Assembly (NCBI GenBank): GCA_036971615.1
Contig: JAYKKR010000008.1
Span: forward strand, 1,550,001-1,614,000
Length of the DNA stretch: 64,000 nucleotides
Direction of reading: 5' to 3'
From: Amyloporia xantha
Taxonomy: Eukaryota; Basidiomycota; Agaricomycetes; Polyporales; Adustoporiaceae
Below, in pieces: positions 24,957 to 37,345 of the stretch (the stretch's first letter is position 1; each line of letters starts with the position of its first letter). Made by a program: the position numbers and the translations under genes. Below the pieces are notes generated by a model. The model was not told the origin of the DNA. It worked only from the letters and a program-made list of their open reading frames with translations, and did not search any database.

Positions 24957-26953
24957 GAGGCTTCGACTCCAGCCATGAGTTCCTTGGGGCAGCCTTCGGT
25001 TTGATCACTCCTATCCTCCCGTGTTTACTGGCCATACTACTTATATATCTGCCCACCTTGTGTACCACTGTCTGCTTTGTAACCCGTATCTCTTATGCAA
25101 ATTGTGCTCCCCTTATGCTCGCGAGTCCGTGCAATGTAGGCCATCGTGTTATCTTGACGCAGGAATTCCCCAAGCACAATCCGAAACTGCACTTCATCAT
25201 TAGTGCATGACGCAGTATAGGTCTAACCCGGACTCTCCAAGCGGTCACCTCTTTGCCCGGAAAACCGATAGCTCACCACGGAAGACATCCGCCGCACGTA
25301 CATTCATCATGTAACAGCAGCACATCAACATTTTTGCATATTCCTGACACCTTGACAGCCCCGAAGTAATTTCTTTGTCAGAGCATCGCCGCGTCTCTCG
25401 GCGCGCGTGGTACTCAAACTTGTCAGACAAAATTGAATCCATTGTGATGCTTCTACAGTACAGTCTAATATACACGGTAGTTGATCGGCATAACAGATTG
25501 CATAGAATATCCAAAATGTGTCGAATACATGAAAAGGGAAAAGTGCAGTACTGGAATACTTGTCGTCTAGGGACAGATCTATACGAGAGAGTCAAGATAA
25601 CAAGGCTATCCGTCGTAAAAGGCGGGCTACCGGTCACAGCAGATCTATCTGAGCGGTGACTAGCGCTGATCAGAGGGAGGTCATGGACTAGTACTGTCCC
25701 TCGCACGGTAGTACCACTGCATAATACAGACAGTACGGATTCGCGCCCGTCGCCATCTCGGCGTATTCACATTGGATGGATCGGTGCATGCGTCTCTATT
25801 CACATGAGGACTAGAGCTCAGGGCTCGAAATACGAAGCACACGAGATGGCACGACAGCGCGAATTCACGGCCGTACGCCCCCACTATCAAGGCGTCTCAG
25901 GCCTATTTGGCCGATTCTGTTAGAAACGCGATGACCTCCGTTTCGCCGCCCTCCTACTGCAGTTGAACGCAGCGTACGGCTGTCCGCTAATGTTCAGCGC
26001 ATCATGAGCACTGCGCCATGCACTACAAAGACCGGCCCCACCCAGCCTTTCCATTGTCTCCGTCCACTTGCACTGTCGTGATATCAGCACGCAATGCTTC
26101 TATTTGTGGTCCGCGATGGCAGTCACTCGACCACAGACGCCATCATAGCGTCCACCGCCAGAAGCTCAAAATATCCATCTTCGACGTTGGGACCTGCTGC
26201 AGGAGATGCTGGTTGAAAATTGTGCTGATGTTGGACTTGGCAAGCAAGTCGACAAGAGGTTGGGGGTCAAACACGAAGCGCGAATTATGAGTTGGTGAGC
26301 GGCATGTGAAGGGCATGAGGCCGTGGCGGCTCGGTCTTAGCACTCAGTTGCTTGTTGTGGTATATAACTGCAGAATTCATCCAATTCGTTCATACTACAC
26401 AACTCTTTCTATCCGCAACGTGAACGTGACATATCAGACTACGTTTATACTGACTACAAATGGAAAATCTAGCACATCGGCCTGAGAGACGTGGTGCCCC
26501 GCGCTCGCCGTCGGCCCGTACACTTAGAACTCTTGAAGATGAATCCTAGAAAATGAATCTCTACTGTAAGGCTTGTATATAATGCTCATGATTGATTCCG
26601 CGATATAGCAAGCTGTCAATGTAGATTAGACTTGGCCGTGCATTGTATGTATCACTCACTTGTCCCTCTGCTGAGTGTTCTTTATACGCTTTCCGTATCA
26701 CATCTTCAACATGAAGAAGGACGGCCTAAACAGAATTAGTCAAAAAGTGGTCTGTGGATATAATGAGAGGACAAGCTACACGAATAGACGTGACACTGAT
26801 GCTTGGGTGCTGGTCAACATTCGGCCATGTTGACGGTATACTGACCTCAAGGCCTAGGTCACATAATACCCAGCTCAGATATTCCTCGAGGGCTTCGACG
26901 TAGAATCGATTTTTGAAATGAGGTGTTAGGGAGTCACTGCTCTTGCTGTAAAA
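24957..26953. other. stretch without clear gene
   Basis: No exon chain is seen. A minus-strand frame near 26143-26343 includes FVFDPQPLVDLLAKSNIST and looks mildly protein-like, but nothing could be joined to it. The rest holds only short chance frames. Confidence 0.4.
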
Positions 26954-26956
26954 TTA

Positions 26957-27523
26957 GATTGAAGCCCGACTCGCAAAGGAAAAGAATGCATACGGATCTG
27001 TCTGGACGAAACCAATGCTCTGGCTCACGGAGTGAAAATAACTTCGACGTCGACTTCGACGTACACGGCGTGTCTTACTAAGACCCACAGGTGGCAGAAC
27101 GGATAGGTCACAGTGGGCATCAGTAGGGCGGTATGAGACAACGCTGTCCGTGTCCGATCCAGAAGCGCGGTTCGAAGTAGACCGAATGATAGGGTGAGGC
27201 AAACCTTGACCTGTAGTCGTATGGTGTGGGTTATCCCACCCATGATTTGCGGTTTGTTGCACATCCAATGGACCATAACTGAATTCTGCAGTGGGTTGGG
27301 ACTCGGAGTGTGCCCAACGGTCAGATTCGCCTACATCCCATAGACGAGCACAAGGGTGGGTTGAAGTACCCAATCCTGTAGTTTGCTCTAGAGAAGGATA
27401 GGAATCTGCCACCAGTGGCCACATGGTCTGTGCGCCACTCCACTGTGGAGGATATGACGCGCTTGAGGGAGACTGAGACTCGAATAGTATCATTAACCTG
27501 CCCATACGACTGAAGTAGAACAC
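26957..27523 (-). CDS. possible Ser/Pro-rich protein segment
   Basis: An open frame of 189 codons on the minus strand is rich in Ser, Thr and Pro. It carries a basic patch, KTRRVRRSRRRSYF, near its C-terminal end. Such composition is common in disordered parts of fungal regulators. No domain is recognised. A minus-strand frame just upstream (27822-27595) with LLQLFETTLTESPPVS and RSLCSLRAWGPRSRLMSSM could be another exon of the same gene, but no convincing splice chain was built. It could also be a chance open frame. Confidence 0.3.
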
Positions 27524-29191
27524 GCTCTCACTGCTGAATTATATGAGACACCACAGTGCGAGATATCATCTATAAAATAAGTTGAGAAATAGACTTAGAG
27601 TAGTAGCAGAAGACGCTCGCTAACCTGATCCATCGAAGACATCAGTCGCGATCTAGGGCCCCAAGCTCTCAGTGAGCACAAGCTTCGACATGCAAAGGCA
27701 ATGCTTACAGGAGGACTCTCGGTTAGTGTCGTTTCAAACAATTGTAACAGTGCATTGAGATCACACCAGTCTTCCGCCGCCATGACAGGCAAGCCGGCGT
27801 CCGAACAATTTGCAGGTGACACCTATGCACTGGCAATCTGTACTTGATCATCAGTTGCGTTCGTCCATTATGTCTGGAGACATACACGATGAATCGAGGG
27901 CAAAAATAATCTGTGCCCTTGAATTGTGAAGCTGTACATACAGCGACCGCTTTTTTGGGGGCCCCTCGCAACAGTTTCACCGGGCCAGGCACTCGACGTG
28001 CCTTGCTGAAGATTTTCCCATCACCCTACTTGTCAAGTCGGAGGAGTGACCATGGGACCGGAATCGATAAGATACATTGCCGAAGCATATCAATGTGATG
28101 GCAGGACCCCGAAACGTGGCTTCTTTGTTGTTCTGGGTGGTACAGCATTTCCGCATCCAATCTAATGCGAGCACTGAGTAATGTGCATCTGGGAACTCGC
28201 TACAGTATGAGATAGTATGGTCACAGACAGGAGTTGACCATGTGTCTCACCACCGGGTGGACATCCAGCTGATTGCCGGTGGCCTAGAATCCGCAGTATT
28301 TTGCTATGGTTAGAACTTACCACATTAGTATGAAAGTAGCCGAGCGGAGGTCGGAGCACAAAGACATGGTGCCAATATGCCAGATGGAGAATAGGATGGT
28401 GTTCTGAGGATGGACTAGAAGTTGGGTGAGTCATATTGCAGACACATGGAACAGACCGGATTGAAACATGTGTCACAGAGTGGACTGGATTCTCGGATCA
28501 CAAGCTTCAACCTTGAGCCTGGAGCACTCTTCCTGGTTGGCCACTTTGGTCAGATGGTACAGGTAAGATTGTCGGAATGTCTTTTTATCTGGCTATCTGT
28601 ACGGAAGTATCCAGGTTCAAGGCTATGTCGGTTGAAGGCAATGATGTGAATTTTGTACAGGGAGGAAACCAAATAGCACAAGTAAATCACCACGTCCGAA
28701 AGTTCCATTTTGCCTCTGTAGCAGTCCACTACGAGCTCCAAATTGTTTAGTTTTAATGCTGCATACAATTTAAATCGCCTCGACCGACAATGTTTATATC
28801 CTTTCAGTGGCATCACACTAGACTATCGCGCTTTCCCACAGGGAAGAAATTAGGTTCGGCTGCCTGAGAGGATATCACTTCGACTCACTGAGCCGCATTA
28901 TATTGTTTGCGCAAGACGCCTACGACAATTGCTCGCATTCCTGAGTGAGTGAAGGAAAGCAGTCGATACGAAATTTGCCGCCGTAGGCTACCGCGTTCAG
29001 GAGGCTGGCAGCAACTCACTGGCTAAGATAAGAGCAGCGCCGTTGAAGCGTCTCACCGTCAGTCTTCGAATCTTTTCCTGGACAGCCTTTGAATGAACGA
29101 GACCCCCATATGTGGGGCAGCGGGGAACGATACTAAGTACAGCAGATTAGAATATGTACCGCATTAGACACACAAAGGACTTACTATCTGT

Positions 29192-29600
29192 CTAGAGGTT
29201 GGTCGACCACTTCGCGATCATTTGCTGACCGAAATGCTTCGCGAGCTTGTCAGTCTCACCCTGATTCAGGTTGCACCAGTCGACGTAGTACTGCACATAC
29301 GTCACAAATTCCGGATTGACCAGGTTCACGATCGCGCTGTGATCTCGCAATCAACGGCGGTCGAGCGACCAAACGTGATGTCTTCGAACATGAGACGCGC
29401 ATCTTGACGAGCCTGGTTCCACGAAGAATCGAAGTGCCGTATCTTGAGAGCGTCGACAAGAAGTTGGACAGTCAATGTAGCAATGTAGGTGTCGCCATGT
29501 TCTGGGACAATAGCCTCCAGACTGGACTGCGGAGCAGTGGCGGTGGCTATCTCAGACTCGTACTTGTGTTGCCCAGAACGAGGTTCGTGAGACGCAAACT
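29192..29600 (-). CDS. unrecognised coding fragment
   Basis: A minus-strand segment reads ATATAPQSSLEAIVPEHGDT, then LTVQLLVDALKIRHFDSSWN and MFEDITFGRSTAVDCEITA. After a one-base shift it continues IVNLVNPEFVTYVQYYVDWC and KLAKHFGQQMIAKWSTNL to a stop at 29192. Both halves have protein-like composition, and their junction at AGCGCGATCG would be continuous with one base fewer. I do not recognise a family. It lies downstream of the GATA gene on the same strand and could be a separate small gene or a remnant. Confidence 0.4.
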
Positions 29601-29829
29601 ACTGGTCCTTTGCCTGGATTTTCATACTCTTCGCTGTGGATTGCCGTCGGCCTGCCATCACCGCCTCCTCTTCCGCTTGTTCCGTCGGCCGTGATACCTA
29701 CGATCCCACCAGAGTCTCTCGGCTTTTCTACTAGCAACCCTCTGGAGAGAATCGCGCCAGCAATTGCAGAACATCGGTCGCACTTCTTCATCAGGACCTC
29801 ACCCTTTGAGGACACTATGCCTTCCATCC

Positions 29830-32800
29830 CTCAATCTCACTACCCCATCCATCGCCTTCCTCACGCTAGAATTTGGAATCATCTGCAACATATCTGCCTC
29901 ATTCCGCGTCCGCGAGTAGTCCGCCCACTTGTTCTTCTTTGCGAACTTCAAAGGCGCCGTCTCTGTCTTTCTACCCACAGACACCGGCTCCGAATCAGTG
30001 TCCTCGAACAGATCAGAACCGTCTGCTATAGGGGCGTTGAACAGCTCCTGCAAACGGCCCACAAGCATTGCCTATGTGTGGAAAGTCATTAATGAGAATG
30101 TGCAGGAGAATAAACCACGCCATCACATACATATGGGTGGGCCCTCGAGGTCTCTCCGCTAAAGAGGCGTGTTCATCGTTTGGCAATTTGTGCAGACAGT
30201 CAGGTTCTGATCGCCATCATCGCTGACGCCTCTTCCCGACGCAGAGGCTTCCGGCCTGAAGGAAATCGCATCAGATGCGATCGGAGTCATGTCCTACATC
30301 GGGAACAAACTCACGTTTTCCTGTGCGAACCGCCCGCACGGCCATCCTGCGAAACACGCTTGGTCGACACAGCCTTGCGAGGTGGATCTCGGGAGCTGAC
30401 ACAACTCACGTTCGAGGTGTTGTAAGGCTCAGGCTCAGCATTCGAGCTAGCTCCGTTTCCCCACCCGCCACTCGAGGGACTAGGATGAAAGCTCTGGAAG
30501 GTGCTGCCCTGGCGGTCCACTGGAACAATATGGTGCGGGTCGACGTGTGTGTAAGAACCTATACCCGGGCCGCCATCGAGACCAGGATACCTGCGAGATG
30601 GCCATAATCTTAAGATGGTTCCCCCATCCTGACGTTCGTGACATCTAACTGAATGTAGCCCTCCGCTCCTGCAGAAGAGGCCGCAGTGGATGGTCACGGC
30701 AGGATGGCAGACAGGCCTTACACCAACAGTCGGATAGAAGTTTTCGTTAAGGGTGGAGCGTAGTGTATCGTGAGATACTATTTCCAAAGATCGGAGGTCA
30801 TTCGATGAGGATAATGGCGAGCAAAGACTGTGGCGGTAGACTTTGTCGCCGCAGATGAATCAGAGCAGCGAATCGTATGACGGAAAGGTGAAAACAAACG
30901 GTGAGGAAGGGAATGGACTGTCACGTCTGAATTGCTCCGAATCTTGCGCATCGCCATGGTCTGGCAATGAGTCCGTACGGAAGTCTCTGCACAGCATCCC
31001 GTCCGCGTGTGGTGCATCAGCGCGCCACTTAGTTCCAAGAAGGGACTCAAGGGTCAAGAGTTTTCCTTTAACTTGATAGCGTCCACTCACCCCTGTAGAA
31101 AATGCCTTCTCGGGCCACTGTATGATCGAAACTTGTCTTCAAGACATGCTTAGGGAACGTCCGCTGCTCGGGCGACACACCCGTCGATGCCGACATACTG
31201 GATAGCCCGTGTAAACCAAATGGGGGAGGGGGGACTTAGATGGCTCGTAGGACTGCTCAATGCAGAACAGGATCCCATACGACCGCATGATCCATGGCCG
31301 GGCTCTGGGACAGCGGACAGACCCAATCGGATACTTCGACGACCTGTGAGCGATGATATGCCAGGAATGAGTATGCTGGGGGACGAAGAAAGTCCCTTTG
31401 GAGGCGTGGAGGAGGGGGATTTACCTGACTATGATGGTTAAAGAAAATGCTGGACGTGGGCGGTCTTGATCGCGAACGACTCGCTGGTCGCCAGTCCATT
31501 GGTGCTCAAGACCGGGTCGTACTCATGGCTCGCCAATCCATTGTCATTTCACTGTACTATGCGTTAGATATGCAAGGTGCCATCATATATCACGAAACCT
31601 ACTCGCTGTCATCCACGTCGTCTTCGTTAGTTCCATCGAAACCGACCACTGTGACTTTCGCCTTGCCCTTGTTGATGGTCCTGCCTCTCTCAGCCTGCCC
31701 CTCCTTGACTTGACGCCGAAACCCTCTCCGGACTCAGCAGCCTGACCCTCCCGACCTTGTCCGTCACCTATTTGCTCTTCCAGTTTGAATCTCTCCTCTC
31801 TTCGCCTTCTTAAGAGCAAGAGCCACCATATGTCACGTGATCATCTCCATCCGCTGAGTGTGAGATAAGGTAGCCTTCGTGCGAGGTCGCAAGAGGACCT
31901 TCCTTCGCTAGTTTCTCACGATCTGCATTTCCCGTTGCCAGCTCGATGGGATGAAGATCTAGAGAACCAGAAAGGCGTGGAGAAGGGAAATTCTGAGGAG
32001 CCTGGTTCTCCACGTGAGAATTGCGGGGGAAGAGGTGGCCGGAGAATAAGTCGGATAATACACGTGCTTTCGGACTGCTCGCTAGAGGCCGGTGCGGAAC
32101 ACTTGCTAGAATCACCATATAACGAAAGATCCGTAGTGCTCTGCGTGGATCCCGGTAGAGAATCTGCCGCAGACCCATGTCGCGAAGGCGGATTCAGAGA
32201 AAGGTAAGGCGGACCTCCAAGGGAGATAGACAGCGAAGGGACAGATGCTGGAGACGTCCATAGTGACGGTGGCAATGCCAATTCATGACGATCGCTCTGG
32301 AAGGGCATCCTTGGGCCAATGTACACTAACGACGAATGGTGGGGAAAGACGGGGAATTTGCCAAGACGGCCCTCGGTAACGGGACCAATTAGCACATCGT
32401 ACTAATTGCTATATCAGGATCAGGTATTTGGTGGCTTAAGGCGCTGCGCGTAGAATGGGGAGGATCATGAGTGCCTGGTAGTCGATAGCTATCCTAAGTC
32501 GACATGGAGTTTGAAACTGAAGAACCGGACGATTGCATGTTGATGGGTCCATAAGACGGGGCACCGGTAACAAGAGACGTCCGCTTGCCATAAAGGTTGT
32601 TGCCAGTGTTGCTGCGGAAATGCAAAAGTAAACCTCGCTGCGAAGAGGAAGGCGTGGAAGAATATGGTGACCTATTCAGCCACGGCGCTGGTGAGTTCCA
32701 TCCGACGGCCAGTCGCGTAATGTCCTTGGTATTCAATGGTGGGAGGACTCGAGGGTTGATCGGATAATCGTGTGGGGGACGGTGCAATCGCGTGCGTGTA

Positions 32801-33250
32801 GACTGGAAAATACCGCTGTACCCGGAGGGCCTAAAGCGCCAGACGTAACAAGAGATGTAGATGCGGAAGGATCGAGGGGCGCTGGGAACACGTTTCCCCA
32901 TTCGTGAACCGGCACAGATGAAACCGAGCCGTACGGCCCCGAGGCAACGCCAGTATGGGGCACAGGGGGGACGAGATGCTGGAGCATGCATCTAACGGGC
33001 TGTGGTTGAGTGGGATTGAAGAGGGATATCTGCTGCCACCAGGGAGAAGAGTGAGAAGAGTTAGATACAGAGGAAGGACGAGGGCTAAGCTCCGACGTCA
33101 GCTGCCTCTGATCGATCGAGAAGTCCTCGAAATGCTTTTCACTGTGGCTAGGACGACTTGAGCCTGCTTGCGAACGAGTCTCTTCTGTGTCAACATCGTG
33201 TGCGTTCGATTCAGTTCGGTTGTCCTCGAGTCGCCGAATGGATTTGCGAT
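29830..33250 (-). pseudogene. GATA-type zinc-finger transcription factor, broken
   Basis: The finger reads C-T-N-C-Q-T-M-N-T-P-L-stop-R-R-D-L-E-G-P-P-I-C-N-A-C-G, matching the fungal AreA-type C-x2-C-x17-C-x2-C pattern. It is split by an intron (30130-30072, GTATGT..CATAG) that restores the third cysteine codon in phase. The conserved Trp of the PLWRRD block is replaced by TAG (plus-strand 30159-30161). After CNACG the usual leucine and basic tail (..RPLSLKTDVIKKRNR..) is not recoverable in one frame. Upstream, ASGRGVSDDGDQNLTV leads directly into the finger. About 3 kb of Ser/Pro-rich minus-strand frames (for example SSVSNSSHSSPWWQQISLF near 33.0 kb) probably encode the regulatory N-terminal part, but its limits are inferred. 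Family members bind GATA sites and often control nitrogen use. The finger call is strong; the gene limits are weak. Confidence 0.6.
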
Positions 33251-33289
33251 GAATCGCGACAAGGACGGTGAACTGATCATAGTACCTCA

Positions 33290-34130
33290 CTAAGCTCGTA
33301 TCCGCCACCATCTCGGGCAATCCTAGTACGCGAATGAGTAAGTTTTATTCCTCATCATGCCTTTCGTGGCGAACGCCGCCGCTAACGCGACAGCCAAAGA
33401 CAAGCCTACGTGAGATCGGCCGATCAGCTCACATCGCGGGAAAAGTAGCGTCGTCTGACGCACCTTCAGGAATCGCAACGGGAATCAACATGACAGAAAT
33501 GACAAGAACTCGCACAAACGCGCTACCCCTCGCATGCGTAGTGCGACTGAAATCATTCGTCCCGAGTAGGACGAAGATCCGGATCAGGGGCGCCGTAGAG
33601 AGCGATGCACCAGCAGAGCTTCCCAGCTTCGAGATGGTCTCCGCGAGGTCGTGCAGCTTCAGCTGTAAATGTAGGTTCTCTGTGTCTCCACGAAACGCCG
33701 TTGACGAGAAATCCTATCGGTTAGCGAAGGAAGTCAATCAGATAGTGATGAAGACTTCGAGAGCACGGAAATGCACTGTGAAGAGGACGGAGCCGAAGGA
33801 ATATACGCACGCATCATGATGCGCCTGTTGGGCAACTTCGGACCGACAGCATAGCTGCTATAGCCTTCCAACATCTCGCTCCCGCTCACCATGAAAGAAC
33901 CAGTGCCGGTGTGTCCGTGGCCGTGGTCATAGCGATGAACGTGTCTGTCCTCATCCTGCTCCACCTTCAAACCAGCGCCTCCTGACAATCGACCTTCCTT
34001 CTCGCATCGCGTTCGCCGCTCACGCCGGACTCGTCGCATCGACCACCATGCTCCTCGGGGAGATTCCCGTCACGCGCAACGATCTCGCCAGGCTCCAGCA
34101 GGGCCACATCGCCCACTAGAGTGCGGTACA
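33290..34130 (-). pseudogene. fragment of a PMC1-type Ca2+-transporting P-type ATPase
   Basis: On the minus strand the order is that of a plasma-membrane or vacuolar Ca2+ ATPase. GDVALLEPGEIVARDG and CDESGVSGERDARRK correspond to the actuator domain. GTGSFMVSGSEMLEGYSSYAV follows, then LHLQLKLHDLAETISKLGSS and VLVISVMLIPVAIPEG. An intron (GTGCGT..CGTAG) leads to LSLAVALAAAFATKGMMRN and LLIRVLGLPEMVADTSLV. The usual TGES of the actuator domain is SGER here. The sequence leaves the family at SLV, exactly before the DKTGT phosphorylation loop. One A is missing from an A-run between GMMRN and LLIRVLG. The ATP-binding and C-terminal membrane parts were not found, so this is a partial, non-functional copy. 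The frame continues into the Ser/Pro-rich sequence assigned to the neighbouring GATA gene. Confidence 0.7.
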
Positions 34131-35943
34131 CACTTCCCGATCAGAGTGTCAGGATTGAGATGTTGGGCATCGATTTTCTTGAACAAGTCGAAATGAAACT
34201 CACCAGTCAAAAATTGACATCCTGAGCCCAATTCGCTCACATATTCGGGAGGGCATTAGACCAGGCTCAAGGAGTGGAAAGGGACATCGAAGGCAGGCAG
34301 CAGGCAAAGGGTTCGAACCAAACCCACGCTCCCAGCTTGATGTAGTCTCGGCGTGTTGCGGCTCTTTTGCACGAGTCAAGTACGAGTCAACATCTCGCCC
34401 AACATCTCCTTGACTTGATCAATGATGAGATTTTCGGTCGACTAAAGATCATATCAGGGCCAGATATAATGTAAGAACTGTACCGATACCAACCTTTCTG
34501 AAGATCGATCTTCTCCGTCTACAGATAGTTCAGTACTCCCGTCTGCAGAACTCCCTGTTCGCCCGCGCGAACATATTGTTGACCCTATTAGTGCTGTTCA
34601 TTCATAATTGCAGACGACTTACCTCCACGTTGTGATTTACGATCCCGATAATGCAACCCGTCCACTGGAGAATGTCGCGGCGGCTTCACAGACAGCCGCA
34701 TCGATGGATGCTTTCGAGATACGACTGAGGGTGGCCACACGCATCACATGAACTACGGTATTCCGAGAATCACGTTGCACCGCAATCTACATAGTGATAC
34801 CGCGGTAGAATATGATGCCGACAAGAGGCGAGATGGGAAGAATCTCCGCGATAGAGACAAGCTCAGAGGAATTGCAGAGCGAGTGACCTGCAAACGCAGC
34901 GCCGTTTTGAGCAGGGCCACTCGTGCCGGACATGTCTTGTGTACATTCTGGCTGAACCCCTTCCTATAAAGTGTTTATTGCGTTAGCCATGAGCCGGACA
35001 GCACGAATTTCGTACAAGACATACGAAAGACCATCTCTGAACATGAGAACCGGTGAATAGTAGCCTTCTTGCGCCTCTATCTTTCCTCTCCCACATTTGG
35101 CACCTGGGCCACGGCCCACGAGATCTTTCAGACTCTCAGACTACGCCAAAGCGGAGAAAGCTCTTGTCATGTGATCTGTTTATGGTGCACTGTAGCCACC
35201 AGGCGCCGGTATGGTCGAATTTCTCGAGCTCGCATGTAGAGAGACTGTTTTCTACACTGCTATCCTGACGGTTCAGGAGCAATAGGTGCCAAACACCATT
35301 TGGTTGGACCTGGCGACGCGAGAAATCAGTAAAACGCCACATTGGCTCGCGCAAGATTCATAAACGTGCCTTGGCCTTATATCTTTGAGAACTTGACCTC
35401 TTTCCTGCCCGGGTTTGACAAGCTTTCATAGCCGCTCGTCACTCTGACAAACTGCTTGGGCGATCTGGCTACGCTCCTCCTCATCTCTGGTCTTGCTTGC
35501 AGGTTCTCCGAACGAGCTCCAGCTTGCCCCACCGTGCCCATAATTTCCTTCGGCTGTATGTTCAATACCTAGTCAACGGATTTCCTAATCAGCAGTCGAT
35601 TCAAAATTTGGGGACCAAACCCACCTTTGTGATCCGGCCCTGCATTATCAAGAAGTTTTATATCGTTAACATCAAGTTGGACACTTTGGAAGGGAATCCG
35701 TATGGTGCGCCGCGGCGCCTTATGGCCATTCAAAATGTACTCTTGAGACGCTAGATATGGCGATCTGCGTCATATTTTTTCAGTCTCCATAGGCAACTCG
35801 CCGGCAACGCTGACATACCCGGTTGCAACACACGTGTTTCTGCGCATCCCGACGACCCAGCGTTGTGAGAGTTCCTTCCAAGGTTTCTCGACTTCGACAG
35901 CAGGTCCGGCAGTAGCCTCGGGACGGCGTGCGAGGAATCCACG

Positions 35944-36255
35944 ATGAGCGACACGCCGCCGACTGCCCGTCCGTCGGATTTAGGAAGCGCAAGTACTTCC
36001 ACGATACGTGCGGCGGAACATACCAAGCCGCATGTATCGAGACATCCCGCTGTTCAGATTGTGCGCGCCGCTTTTCAGCAGTTTACCACCGTCCGGACAG
36101 CGCGTGCTGAAGAACTCCAGAAAGAGTTTTACTTCAGAGACGTCTGGTGCTTGCACTTGCGCCACAAGGCTACGGGGGAACCGATGAGGTCCAAACAGAG
36201 TCCTTGCGAGGTAGAAGGAGCCCATGTGTGTGGGGCAATGAACCATTGGTGTTAA
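35944..36255 (+). CDS. possible small protein, unrecognised
   Basis: An ATG-initiated 103-codon frame opens MSDTPPTARPSDLGSASTST and continues VQIVRAAFQQFTTVRTARAE and FYFRDVWCLHLRHKATGE. GC-rich third positions and balanced composition make it more gene-like than its surroundings. No domain is recognised, and the overlapping minus frame is also open over most of its length, so it may be fortuitous. Confidence 0.3.
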   Translation: MSDTPPTARPSDLGSASTSTIRAAEHTKPHVSRHPAVQIVRAAFQQFTTVRTARAEELQKEFYFRDVWCLHLRHKATGEPMRSKQSPCEVEGAHVCGAMNHWC

Positions 36256-36361
36256 ACGGTCGCGGGTTGTAATTAGTCACATGATCACTGGGCCTTGAGC
36301 GATTAGCCGCCAGTCTCTATTGCCATGCGCACCTTTTTCCATTTCGCCCGCCTTGCCACGT

Positions 36362-36713
36362 CTCACAACAGGAAACTATATGGGCCGCCGCTTGTACACC
36401 CCCGACCGACGGTGTCCTGTGCTGTCTTGGCTTCTTGCCGGGTGATGCAGGCATCTGACAGTCGGGGTGGAGGAGGCGTCCTTTGGTTCTTTTTTGAGGC
36501 GAAGCCAGCGCGGATAGGCAGCCCCTCCATCTGCTCACGCCTCACAACAGGAATTATATGGGCCGTCGCTTGTACACCCCCGACCGACGGTGTCCTGTGC
36601 TGCCTTGGCTTCTTGCCGGGTGATGCAGGCATCTGGCAGTCGAGGTGGAAGAGATGTCCTTTGGTTCTTTATTGGGGTGAAGGCAGCATGGGTAGGCATT
36701 CCCTCCATTCGCA
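36362..36713. repeat. two-copy tandem repeat, about 180 bp unit
   Basis: Copies start at 36362 and about 36541. Both hold TCACAACAGGAA, then TATATGGGCCG and CTTGTACACCCCCGACCGAC. Further shared words are TTGGCTTCTTGCCGGGTGAT and GTCCTTTGGTTCTTT, and both end near GGCA..CCCTCCAT. The copies are about 90% alike with a few small indels. The plus strand stays open through both copies (36325-36978), as do minus frames, so openness here reflects GC-rich composition and not necessarily a gene. Confidence 0.9.
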
Positions 36714-37325
36714 GAGAACCGCGATAAGCACCACAATGCAGTGCAAAATCTGGCAATCCGCAGCCCTGGTGCCGCATCCTGCAGTTCAGCGCAAAGTCTG
36801 CCGCGGCTGCTGCCCCAGTGCACCACCCTCTGTATGCCAAGGCATGCACCCTGGCCTGAAAGGCGCATGTGCACTTCGCCGGTGGTGTCCGCATCCGGGT
36901 TGTCTGGCTATCTGGATATGGACACTTGAGGCGTGGTCGCAGCGCACCCTATCTTGTAGTGTGAGCAACTTCAATTAAAAACCGCGCTCATCTTTTATAC
37001 GCCTACTAACACTCGCAGCACCCCCGTCTCACTGTTTGTGCGCAGAGCGTCTCATCCTAGCAGCGGGGCGGGATCATTGCCTGTTTGCATGCTCGACGAT
37101 CTCGTGCTGCCCGTACTACTCGCACAATCCGCACCGTCCGGTAGCGGTCGAGGTGTCTGTGCTAGCACGCTCTTTAATGAGCCGCCCTCTTATATAGATA
37201 CTGGTGCCCACTGCCAGAGAGTCGCTCAGCGGTAGTGAGGTTGGGAGTGCCTTGGGCGGCTTGCGCAGAGGCGATGTGGGCGGGAATGTCTGTTCATCGT
37301 TCCGTACCTGCCGTGTAATCTACAC

Positions 37326-37345
37326 GCATAAAACAAGAATATATA
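37326..37345. repeat. 20 bp direct repeat, first copy
   Basis: CGCATAAAACAAGAATATAT occurs here and again at 38951-38970 in the same orientation, about 1.6 kb apart. An exact 20-mer at this spacing is unlikely by chance and could mark the ends of a decayed element, but no LTR-like extension was seen beyond it. Confidence 0.8.

Noticed and set aside
32494..32991. Alternative minus-strand frame rich in Arg/Pro overlapping the Ser/Pro-rich one
   Set aside because: Treated as a shadow of the neighbouring frame that continues from ADTSLV; only one of the two can be coding here.
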